Of a DNA stretch of 64,000 nt, positions 1-10,060 are shown one piece after another. The translations under genes and the position numbers were made by a program. Source of the stretch: Chrysopilus asiliformis (taxonomy: Eukaryota > Arthropoda > Insecta > Diptera > Rhagionidae); contig OZ035961.1 in the NCBI GenBank assembly GCA_964034945.1, positions 28,497,684 through 28,561,683 on the forward strand. The letters are read 5' to 3'. The first letter of the stretch is position 1. Each line of letters starts with the position of its first letter. A model generated the notes under the pieces. That model was not told the DNA's origin, ran no database searches, and saw only the letters and a program-made list of their open reading frames with translations.

Positions 1-228
1 TTTGGAGTATAAATACTCGAATCGAATTTTACTCCACCAAAATCCTGTAAGCCTGCGTGGAAGCTGGTAAAGCAGGCTCTGATGACGGTGAGCCAGCTTC
101 CACACCAGAAACAGGCTCCTAATGGGGTTTCAGGGCAAACATGTCTGACCTATTGGGGGGAAATTGGAAGTGAAAACATCCACAAAAATAATATAATATT
201 TTTGTTATATTATTTTTTGTTTTTGCAG

Positions 229-330
229 ACCTATAAGCCGAGAAATTCCAATAGGATTATTCCTTTGCTAGAAGGTCGAGAAAACCATGAATCAGAAATG
301 GTTCAATGGTTAAACACAAAAAATAGTTAA
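229..330 (+). CDS. possible 3'-terminal exon of an unrecognised gene
   Basis: A strong-looking acceptor (a T-rich run ending in TTTTTGCAG at 228) is followed by an open frame of 33 codons ending in TAA. The frame starts TYKPRNSNRII and ends VQWLNTKNS. If the upstream exon ends at 46 before GTAAGC, a 182-bp intron would join in phase 0 to the frame open from base 2. A polyadenylation-like AATAAA lies near 502, but inside an inverted repeat. I do not recognise the protein, and the piece is short enough to be chance. The gene would begin left of the window. Confidence 0.25.
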   Translation, partial: TYKPRNSNRIIPLLEGRENHESEMVQWLNTKNS

Positions 331-452
331 ATACTTTTATCTCAAATTGATTGTTTGAATTCCTGGCTCAAGAAAATTTCTGTTTAACCCATTTCTCACC
401 ACTGGTACATTTTTGGACCAACTTGCCTTCAAGAACAGGAGCATTTCGTCGA

Positions 453-705
453 CTAAAAGTGAAATTGTGCTAAGTCCATTATATCAAATTTTCCAGAAGA
501 GCAATAAAAAACCTTGTTAAATCATTTTAATTTTCATTTAAAGAAAACAGTCTCATTTAAAGAAAACTGAGCCCAATTTTTCTCATTTAAAGAAAATTTG
601 TCTCATTTAAAGAGTTATTGAAAGAGAATTAAAACGATTTAACGAGGTTTTCATTGCTATTCTGGAAAATTATACCAAATGGACTGAGCACAATTTCACT
701 TTTAG
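453..705. repeat. imperfect inverted repeat with a tandem-repeat loop
   Basis: The left arm (about 453-538, starting CTAAAAGTGAAATTGTGC) is the reverse complement of the right arm (about 620-705, ending GCACAATTTCACTTTTAG). Scattered mismatches suggest an old foldback or MITE. The loop holds four copies of a TCTCATTTAAAGAAAA-like unit. Just after it, at about 710-772, a 31-bp unit (TTTGTCAATTTTTTRTTTAC…) occurs twice in tandem. No clear target duplication was found. Confidence 0.6.
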
Positions 706-772
706 CGATTTGTCAATTTTTTATTTACTCAAAAAAAGGAACATTTGTCAATTTTTTGTTTACTCAAAAAAC

Positions 773-3075
773 CTTGTTGGAGGTCTAAAGTGGCTATCAA
801 AAAATTATGTTGATTTCGGGTAGTTGCGAGAAATGGGTTAAGGAGAAAAAATTCTTTATCTGCGGAACCAAGTTCTTTAAATAAGAAGCATAGAGCATAT
901 CAATTTTCCAACATTTTATCAAATGAGTGTTTTAACACTAAAACTACCGACGATAAATATCTATACGAAAACCCGACAACTTAGCAGCATGTTTCAATAA
1001 TTTAGCTCATAAAAAAATACGAGTGCCGTATGAAAAAACTTTAACTAAATACAAGTGGTTTTCCAACTTGGTTGCGAACATTTTTTTTTCTTGTCGGGCA
1101 AATGCGGTTACAGCAACCCTATATGGTCAAAATCGCCTTTAACATGTGCACCTTTAATGCACAAACATACAAACATCACAAAGTTTGATGTAACGCCGGT
1201 TCTACTGATGTCCATAATGAGATGTATAGTCAGTCAGCATAAAGAGCAAAATCTCAAAAGAAAGTATAAAGTTTAGATCTCGTTTCATGCTAGAAAAAAG
1301 TTTATTGAAGGAAAAAGCTGCTTTTTTATCTAGCCATTTACAAAAATAGTAATTCATGCGTGAAAAATTCAAAATCAACATGATATACATATACTTTGTA
1401 TAAAAAAATATCTACTCGTAAAAAATATATGCCTACATACATATACAGAATCATATATTTGAGCATAAAGAAATGCAAATTATGATCCAGAACAAACATC
1501 TTTCGTTCTGTTTATTGTCTCAATTGGAGATTCATATTGAAACTTCTGGAATTGGCTGTGCTGGATCTCATTGGGATATACTTGGGTACCCACTCAATTT
1601 TGTACATCTTCATAAAAGTTGTAAATGTACATATTTTCTTGTCTATATTACAATGGGATTCGTATATATGTATATATATGTACATTGATAACAATTGGAT
1701 ATCAGAATTTGGCATAGAAATTTGTTCATATCCACAATTTCTTCAATTACTTTTAGGTGGTATTATGGGTAGGTTTGTAGAGAAACATTTTGTGTATAGT
1801 CAAGATATTTACGGGATGCCACCCAATTCCAGATGTTCTTTGCGTTTTTCACCAGCATCGACATCAACAGCCAACAAACCAACCAACCAGCCTGCCAGCC
1901 AACAAACTTCTTTAGAGTTCAAGTTGCCTCGACGTTCTTGTTTTGATGAGCATTCGCGTGGTGTTTTTCTTTCTTAATCGATTCATGCATAATTTTCTCA
2001 TGGGCTTTGACTCTAGCATAGAATATGCTTTATTATTTCATCTAACTAAATTTCTGTCATGCTCTGGTAAGCCTAGAATGTACGTACAGGGATCTATCTA
2101 CGTACATAAGAAGAGAAAAGTTTTAATTATGAGAAGCGAAAGACCTGAGGAAGGTATATTTTACCTTGCAATTGTTAAAAAAAATATTGTTGTATTCTTT
2201 TGAAATGTTCTCCGTTGTTTTTTTCAATTAAATTATCGAAATGTTATTCTAAAATTAAAATTTTATATTAAAGTATGTAAAATTCATTTTCAAATGTGAT
2301 TCACTTAATTTCCGAATGATAATAATGCCATTGGTTATTATGCTCATTTAACATTTTTTTGTACCTTATGTGATGTAAAATTACGCATAAATATTTACAA
2401 AATTGTATGGCCCTGCTTCGATTCCATTCAGTTTGGTAAATATTTTACGGTAGATTAGAATTAGTTTAGCGTAATTATAAAAGACATATCTTTTTTCCAA
2501 ATAACCGATAAAAGTGAAAATTTATATAAAGTCAAATCTCTTTTTTTCAAATCTTGACCAATCAAGCGAAAATATGACTCCAATGTAAAACCTGGTTGGA
2601 ATTTTTCATTTTAGATGCTCCACAGATTGGAAATCCTCTCAACCGTTTTTTTTCAATTTTTTAAGGAACAACTTTAGCAACTGCAGCCCAATCTGCACTT
2701 GAGTTGCGGCATGAAATCATAACAAAAAAAATCTTTTGTATTCTAGATTGACAAATCTATTACAAAAGTCACCGTTTTAAGAAAAAAATTCCTTAAAAAA
2801 TAATTTTCACGTTTTTCGGCAATTACTACCTTAAAGTAGTAAGGATTAGAATAAAATGTACATTTCTTCCAAACAGTAGCAAAAATGTAGTAAATGTCTT
2901 CGGCTTGCCTAATTGGCGTCATGTTTATGCTAGGTAAATTTTACCTATGCTAGGCGCGTGTTCACCTGCGTTAGGAAACGTAGAAAGTTGTCAACCTGTG
3001 GCGGAAGAAATTCAAAAATTAAACCTTTGCTGCAGGTAAATATCTACTTTGCCGAGGATGTAATGTCATGTAAAG
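773..3075. other. AT-rich non-genic stretch
   Basis: No gene, RNA or convincing transposon end is visible. Open frames here (for example 1537-1977) have no recognisable domain, no splice context, and composition like the surrounding DNA. A small palindromic word (ATGCTAGGTAAATTTTACCTATGCTAGG) is split around 2928-2953. Confidence 0.5.
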
Positions 3076-3077
3076 CT

Positions 3078-3594
3078 GGATCCACATTACACGATGTACC
3101 GGGTACGAGGTACGAGATTTCTGGTTTCCTCGTACATGGAACTGTATCCACACTGCACAGGGGTTTGCTCATTCGTGTTTTGAGCTTTGTGATGAACGCT
3201 GACATATTGCTAGCAGTGGCGGCGGTTTTATGTGTAAAAGAAAAATCAAAAATTACCAAACGTAAAAAATGGCTCTCTAAATAATCTTTACTTTTTATTT
3301 TCCATACGCAAGGAAAACTTCGGTCAAGTTCAATAAATTCTAATACAAATTCTTTTGGAAAATTACGAAAATCCGCCATTTCGAAATAACCACTACGTCA
3401 ATGGAAAACCCCGAACTGTTCCATCCACACCTACGATGTTGCCATGTACGGGGTTGGTTACCACGTACGAGGAAATTCAAACAGCTTCTGATTTTACTCA
3501 CTAGGTGAAACCATGTGTAAATTTCCCATCCAAACACTCGATGTTCGGGGTACGTGCCAACCTCGTACCCCTTACATCGTGTAGTGTGGATCAA
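3078..3594. mobile_element. MITE-like element, TIR GATCCACAyTACACGATGTA
   Basis: The ends are inverted copies: left GGATCCACATTACACGATGT, right end reverse complement GATCCACACTACACGATGTA, followed on both sides by a GGGTACGAGG-type word. Degenerate internal copies of the same words (GTATCCACACTGCAC near 3143, CATCCACACCTACGATG near 3423) make it self-similar. The outermost flanks read TAA on the left and CAA on the right, so a 3-bp duplication is only suggested. Two overlapping frames inside are shadows of the repeat and are not coding. Confidence 0.65.
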
Positions 3595-3599
3595 CCTCA

Positions 3600-5406
3600 A
3601 TGGATAACTCCGTCTACCTGATACAGGCCAGAGTTAACTTGTTAATAAGTTGACTTCGATAAGCTTTATTATTATTCTGAGTGTAGCCTACTAGGATTTC
3701 TAGTGGTAAATACGTACCATACACCAAAAATGCGAATAGTGTAAAATCACCATAGATTCTTCCGAGGTGTCACTAAACTACTTGATAATGTCGCTGAGAG
3801 ATTGATTTGAAATGCACCGCATATTTAAAAAACAAATCCCCAGAACACGTATATCTGATGGGATTTTGCCTGCGGCGCACATTTAATTATTGTTTTTTTG
3901 CCTACAGCACATTTAAAAAAAAAGTTTTTACCCTGTTATGTTTTTAGAAGAAAACACAATTTTTCAATATCTCTATTGGTTTTTTTCCTCTACGCCAGGC
4001 ATGTAGGGACCTAAAATTTATAAAAAAATCCTCAGAATTAAAATTTTTGCCTGTACCGCACTTGTTTTTTAATTTCTGACTATAAAAGTATTATCCCACA
4101 TAAGTTCTGAAAATTGAGCATAAAATGATAAATATATATTTTCATTGATATGTTTGTGAGAAGATGATAAACTTTAGAACAAAATTTAACTTAAAATTGA
4201 AGCAAGTTCTCGAATTTAAGACCCAGGAGAAAACGACGTGGTCATCTGACCAAACGAAGTTCTTGGATAAAACCCTGGAAACTAAACGAGAGACACATTT
4301 TGCTCTTTTATCTGCTTTTTAGGTTGCGTAGGATTTCAAAATACTGCGGTTGTTTTGAAAGCTGCGCAGCTTTCTGGGTTACAGAGGGCTTCAGACATTG
4401 CAGCATGCAAGTCGCGCAGTTTTTCGTCATGCTGCGCAGTAAAAGTTGCCAAGTCTGATATTAGCATAACATCATTCGTACTAAATCTTTTTGAGCGGCT
4501 CAAAAAAGTTTTCTGCAAATATTTAAAAGTAAAAATAATGATATAGAATAGTTTTTTGTGTGTAGACAAAGTTGAAATCCCATTAAAAATTTGGTTGCAA
4601 AAATACCGATATTTTTTCTTTTCGAACGCTTCTCAAAATAGATGAAAGAACCCGGAACTTATTAATTTTAAATTGAAATTCTTAAGCAGTAATTAGTACA
4701 TGTTTAAAATCACGCTAGAATCTATAAAATAACCAAGAAAATGAACGTGTTAGATTTTTCATGCTGTACTGTTGTAAAATATAATAGTGCGATACCGATC
4801 TTGATATCAACGTCATCAAGATCGTGTATGTCGGAACAGAAATTCCCGGAACACACGTGCATTACTAGAATACAGAAAGGTAAACACACTCTGCTATTGG
4901 AAAAACAAACACCACACATCGGCCCAGTTATAGGCTAATGTAGCTAATATGTCTTGTATTTTTTTTTCATTTTTTCGGCTTCACACGATGTTGTAATTAA
5001 TGAATTCTTCCCACAAATGGTAACATAAGATTATATTTGGTCTGTTTTAGATCGGCTAATATAAGAAACCGCAGCGATCAATACATTAACCAAACCGTAA
5101 TAAATGAAAGGTGGAAAAATATAACCATTTCGAATATAATCATCATTTAATATTTTTAATACAAAACTGCATTTGGGTAAAGTTAAAACCAGTTGGAGTT
5201 ACCTTTTCGTATTATAAGTATGCAGTTTTACCAGCTGTTTTTCAGTTATTGTAACTTTTTGACGTAAAAAGAGCCAAAGTTCTTTTTCGTTAATTTACCG
5301 TAAAGGAAGTGAAGCTAGTGTTGGATTAATGAAACTGACGGACTACAGTGTATACGTCGCAATGGACAGAGTAGTATGTATTGTAACACCGACATTTAAC
5401 ATGCAA
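3600..5406. other. non-genic stretch with a stray MITE end
   Basis: No gene is seen. At about 3703-3737 the sequence GTACCATACACCAAAAATGC is near-identical to the reverse complement of the left arm of the small foldback at 13684-13759, so it is a solitary end of that family. At 4359-4374 there is a 16-bp palindrome, AAAGCTGCGCAGCTTT, with further CTGCGCAG words nearby. Confidence 0.45.
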
Positions 5407-6005
5407 TTTTTATACCCGTATGGTGAAACCAAAGGGTATATTAACTTTGCCTTACCGTTTGTAACGCCAAGATCCCGTCATCGCACAAAAAAATGAATTA
5501 CACCAGTGTGTTTAGAATGATAAAAAAAATTGAATTTTGCATGTCCGTCCGTCTGTCTGTCCGTCTGTCCGTCTGTCTGTCCGTCTGTCTGTCCGTCTGT
5601 CTGTCCGTCCGTCTGTGGCGCGGATTGCGGGCGCACGGATTGAGCTAGAGACTTGAAATTTTGCGTGGATCCGTTTTTCGTAAAATGCGAGGCTAAGTTC
5701 GTTAATGGGCAAAAATTGACTATTAGGGGGGGTACCCCCCATACGAACGAAAACTTTTTTTACGAATATCTCAAAAACGTAGCATCTTATCAAAAAAGTC
5801 CAAGAACAAAAGTTATTTAGGATATGATTCTACATAAAACTCCCATACATCAAAATCCGATTGGAATAAATTTTAAAAAATCTTATTGGAAAGTTTGACT
5901 TCAAAGTGGAATTTTGGTATAACTGTTCGAATTTTGATACGAATATCACCATACGGGTCTCCAATGATTGCCAGATTGGCAATTATAGCTTTTGTTATGT
6001 TTTTG
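5407..6005 (+). repeat. family A interspersed repeat, copy 1
   Basis: It starts with a hairpin, TATACCC…GGGTATA, and continues with ACTTTGCCTTACCGTTTG. A short CCGTCTGT array (about 5541-5616) and a conserved block with GCGGATTGCGGGCGCACGGA follow. It ends near GGCAATTATAGCTTTTGTTA. Three other copies in this window (25964-26453 minus, 28036-28602, 54935-55484) share the same start and end, so the unit is about 500-600 bp. This hairpin-plus-CCGTCTGT layout is widespread in fly genomes; I cannot assign a superfamily. It has no coding capacity. Confidence 0.85.
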
Positions 6006-6830
6006 AATAAAAACTCCTGAAATTTAAGTACAGTCTAACTTCGTTAAATTAAATCTGACGAGAACAGAAAAATACGTCTTAATTAATATTGCTAAGTATG
6101 AGATATGTGGTGTGGTTTGTAAATAGAGTGACAATTTTTTTTTGTTCGAATCCAGGACTAATGACCGTTGAGGGGGCGAGGTGAGGAGGAGGAAATTATT
6201 AACACTTCGAAATTAATCGAAAAGTACGAAACAAGTTAAAAACTTTTACCCAAAGAGGTGAATTTTTCTGTCACTCTTCGTGGTTTTTTATTTAGAACAT
6301 AACAGAAGTTGTGCCGCAATTAAAGTTTTGAGAGAAAATATATCGTCATGTTACAGTCGGACAAGTTTAAAGATTATGACATTTCTCAATTTTTGAAAAA
6401 AATTGTTGATTTCAGGATTTGTTAAAAAAATTGAATTTGAAAAACTGTAGTTACAAAAAAAGACTATAGTAAATACTCATTGAAAATTTTACACATGTCA
6501 GATATATGGTATCTTGTTCAGCATAATAACTCACAACGGCTAAAACGTCAGTTCTGTGATTCTGGCTGTAACTGACGATATATCATTATCAAAAATTTTA
6601 TCTTAAAATTTGCCGCAAGCGATTTTTTTAACAAATAAAGACACAATAGAGGTATAAACGTATGAAAAAAATGCGCCGCAGGCGAAAATGTTGTAGTTCA
6701 AGACTAAATCGAATAATCCGGGATCAAAATTTATATTCCTGGACAATATGCCTGAATCCGGGACTGACCCGGCAATTCTGAGACGTGTGATAACCTTATT
6801 TATAAATTGGTTTATATATTTATTATATAT
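6006..6830. other. non-genic AT-rich stretch
   Basis: No gene or repeat boundary was recognised. TACAGTCTAACTTCGTTAAA near 6030 resembles a degenerate pogo-type terminus, but no partner end was found. Confidence 0.4.
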
Positions 6831-6833
6831 TTA

Positions 6834-7254
6834 TGCCTGGAGCCCAATGAACGCAACGCGAACGCAGAAACTGTCACTTAGAAGTTTGTTCCATAGAAAT
6901 CATTTGAAGTGAGCACAGTGAACGCAACTACAACGCAAAAGTTTGCAAACTTCTAACTTTGCCGCAGCAATTCTGCGTTGACAGTTCATAAAGTGAGGTT
7001 GGGGAAATGTTGTTCGAGGAAAAATTGATAGCCTTAGTGCAATAACATACAAATAACAGAGATAAAGACCAACAAAGCAAATTATCGCTTCAAAATTATC
7101 CATTTTTGTAATTTTGCCAACTTTATACCACTTTATATTATGTCACTTGTACTACTTCACGAGATGTCACTGGGCTTTGCCGCTGAAATGTTGCGCTGCG
7201 TGACAGTTTGTGCGTTTTAGTTGCGTTCGCGTTGCGTTCATTGGGCTCCAGAGG
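6834..7254. mobile_element. MITE with long TIR CTGGAGCCCAATGAACGC
   Basis: The first about 40 bp (CTGGAGCCCAATGAACGCAA onward, then AAACTGTCAC) recur inverted at the right end; the right arm has a 9-bp extra segment. Internal words such as GTGAACGCAACTACAACGC and TTCTGCGTTGACAG echo the termini. TTA occurs on both sides if the element is taken as 6834-7254 (TTA at 6831-6833 and 7255-7257), but the outer bases of the two ends do not pair, so this boundary is tentative. It has no coding capacity. It is possibly PIF/Harbinger-like. Confidence 0.7.
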
Positions 7255-7494
7255 TTAGTAATATTTGGCCGAAAGACAATTTGCAAAAGTCATGGTTATC
7301 AAAGTTTCTTTTGTAAAAATATATTTTTGGTCTATTTGACTAAAAGGCAACATTGCAACAAAGTTTTTTGTACAAAATGATCACTAGACAAAAAAACTAA
7401 TAATTGCGCATGTTTTTTTTATCATCATGCGAAGTGAGCTGATAAGTCTCAGACTTGCCTGACATTTCGTATACAGGTAAGATGTGAAATGTTA

Positions 7495-7763
7495 AGCCCA
7501 ATTCAGACTAACAATTGCGATTGCGATTACGATTACGATTGCGATTACGATTGCGATTACGATTGCGATTACGATTGCGATTACGATTGCGATTACGATT
7601 GCGATTACGATTGCGATTACGATTGCGATTACGATTGCGAATACGATTTAGATTACGATTGCTATTACGATAGCAGTTTCTCGACCAATGAGATCAAAGG
7701 TTTCAACGACAGAGACATGAAAGCTTTGCGGTCATTGGTCGAGGAATTAGTTTGATTTGGGCT
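7495..7763. mobile_element. MITE with TTA target duplication and internal 12-bp array
   Basis: Left end AGCCCAATTCAGACTAAC, right end reverse complement AGCCCAAATCAAACTAAT. TTA lies directly outside both ends (7492-7494 and 7764-7766), the duplication expected for PIF/Harbinger transposition. About half of the element is an array of GATTGCGATTAC (about 7515-7672), roughly a dozen units with a decaying right edge. A long frame through the array (repeating DYDC) is an artefact of the 12-bp period. Confidence 0.75.
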
Positions 7764-7766
7764 TTA

Positions 7767-9115
7767 TCAACAAACAATTCTAGCCAATTCTATGCAGAGA
7801 AAACCCTTAATGAATTTTTCGACTTTGTCAGAACTTGATTCAAAACAAATTATTTAGCTAACGGTTTGTCGTATATACACATTTTTTTATATAAAAATGC
7901 AATGAAATGGCTTAAGCTTTATGAAAAAAAAATTATATAGTTGCAAAAAATTTCCCACAAAACTGTTTACGGCACAGGAATATTCTCCAAGAACTCCTTT
8001 CTCATCTACCGATTTTAATGAAAAAAATTAGTTGGGAATCAAATTTAATTACCTTCAACTCATCCCAAGACACATAGTCGAACCTGGATAAGTGGAATCT
8101 TCTGAGACCGTCCCAAGTATCCCACTTAGTGCCGTTTGCACCAACGAAACTTAGCAACTTATGTACAACTTAAAATATTTAAGTCGAAGAATTTCTACGG
8201 TTTAAGTAGGCTAACCACAACTTAATTTTTTAAGAATAATACGCGCAAACGGGCCTTAAAGAGGTTTTCCACTTTCCCTAGTTCCCACTTCTGTTGAAAA
8301 ACGTTAGCACTGGACAATCTATCTCAATTTTTAATATTTGGTTAAGTTCGACTAATGGTTGCTTAAAAATCGCAAGTGATTTTTAAAAATAGCAAGTCGC
8401 CAATTGTACGTAATAAATATATGATATGTGTATTAAAATGGAACAGAATTTCCTCATCAGTCCAAAAAAAAATATGCTGGAAAACAATTTTCTTTAAAAA
8501 ATTTCCACGATTAAAGAACATTTTGGAATACTGCAGGCAAAAATTTGTTTATGTAACTTATTTAAATACGCTATTTATCAGCTAGATTTTAAGAAATATG
8601 ATTTTTTTTATTCAATTTGCAACAAAATTCTTCCGAAGGCCAAGCTTACACCTGGGAAGGTTACAAACAAGACATCATTAAATCAAATCCACTCACCATA
8701 GTAAAAATTCATGTATGCAAACTTTGTTTAACTTATAAGAGTATATCGCTTTCAATAGTAAAAAATTGCTATAATAGAATATTACGAAATTTTACAATGT
8801 AATTTTTTACGATAGTTTAAAATGAATAGGAAAAATATCTTAAAGATTAGGCGGGCTTTTTTAATTTATACTCACGTTAAGGTCGTGGTGTGATGATAAA
8901 TTACTCGTTTTGAGACGTTTTGTGAAGAACTATGAATCATAACACGGGATTAACTGAAGCAAAGGAATTTTTCCGATCACTTAAAATGTAAATTTTTTCG
9001 ATCGGTTTAATAGAACCGTCGATATTTTACAATTGGTAAAAATCTTCCGCCTAAAATTGAATCTTTTATTGATGAGTTTTTTGTGAAAATATTTTTTGTT
9101 TTCATTTGTTCGAGT
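7767..9115. other. non-genic AT-rich stretch
   Basis: No supported gene. Near 8090 the words CGAACCTGGATAAGTGGAAT and CCCAAGTATCCCACTTA look like the decayed terminus of a pogo/Tigger-type element, with no matching second end found. Confidence 0.4.
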
Positions 9116-9119
9116 ATTT

Positions 9120-10060
9120 GAAAATAATTTGTCTTGTAAGACTTTATTCAGTTTTTATACTCTATATGAAAATCATATCGAAGTACATATATTAGATTTA
9201 GTAACGCATCGAATCAGTCGTCGGAGACAAAAATGAACTACACCAGGGCACCAATCATGTATTCCGACGCGTCTCTGACTTTCGACTTCGACGCAGCTTT
9301 TAACTCTTGACTTCGCCATATCAGCAGCTTCAAATTTCCTGGAGTGACAGTCAGAATCACGTTTCGGTTCATAGTGACGATTACGCGAAATTTCAAGCTG
9401 CAGATATGGCGAAGTCGAGAGTTAAAAGCTGCGTCGAAGTCGAAAGACAGAGACGCGTCGCAATACATGATTGGTGCCCAGGGTATTTGGAATGACAAAA
9501 GATTTTGATTTCCGCATGTCCGTCCTTCTGTCTGTCTGTCTGTCCATCCATCTGTATGTTCGTGTGTCCGTCCGTGAACACCATAACTTTCGAAAGGATT
9601 GAGCTACAGACTTGAAATTTTGTATAGTTATGTTTCTCGTAAATGGCTAGGCTAAGTTCTTGAACGTGCAAAATCGGACCATTCCTTCCCCTTCTCCTAT
9701 CCAACCGAACCAGTTTTTTTTGTAGCTTTTCTCGAAAACGGTGGGTTGTATTGAAAAATTTATGAAGGTAAAATTGGTTTAGAATATTATTTTACATAAC
9801 TTGTATATACATAAAAATCCAGTTGGATCACTCTTTCCCCTCTCCCCCATATAAATTGATTTTCTTTCTATTTTCTCGAAAACCGTGCATAGTATCGAAA
9901 AATTTATAAAGACGAAATGTGTTTTTAGAATATGATTTTACATAACCGTTCCATACATCAAAATCCAATCAGATTAATCCTTTCCTCCTCTCCCATACAA
10001 ATGGACTTTTGCATTAAAACCTTGTTTGCCCTAATATAGAGTATTGGACGATTGCCTGGT
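9120..10060 (+). repeat. family B interspersed repeat, copy 1
   Basis: Colinear with 59140-61250: shared TACTCTATATGA, ACAAAAATGAACTACACCAG, ATGTCCGTCC, AACACCATAACTTTCGAAAG and ATATGATTTTACATAAC blocks in the same order. The TGTC-type array is short here (about 9518-9575). The copy is interrupted at 9247-9478 by a foldback. The motif ending in ATGATTTTACATAAC occurs twice, so the family has an internal sub-repeat of about 140 bp. It is related in layout to family A but clearly distinct. Confidence 0.8.
9247..9478. mobile_element. 232-bp foldback element inserted in family B, CAG duplication
   Basis: The ends are GGCACCAATCATGTATTCCG and its inverted copy, with arms of about 80 bp that include CTTCGACGCAGCTTTTAACT. 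CAG flanks both sides (9244-9246, 9479-9481). The other family B copy has an uninterrupted ACACCAGAGTGTTAGGGATG at the same place (59223-59242), so the insertion point and a 3-bp duplication are directly supported. A solitary arm of the same family lies at 38262-38336. Confidence 0.8.

Noticed and set aside
3044..3379. A 111-codon minus-strand frame
   Set aside because: Lies across the interior of a MITE and is explained by its inverted words.
6140..6160. TTCGAATCC word considered as a tRNA B box
   Set aside because: No A box or cloverleaf pairing around it.
7515..7672. Regular repeats considered as a CRISPR array
   Set aside because: Units are contiguous 12-mers without spacers; eukaryotic context. 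The other arrays in the window are the same kind of simple tandem repeat.
7489..7755. An 88-codon DYDC-repeat protein
   Set aside because: Entirely within a TTA-flanked MITE and its 12-bp array.
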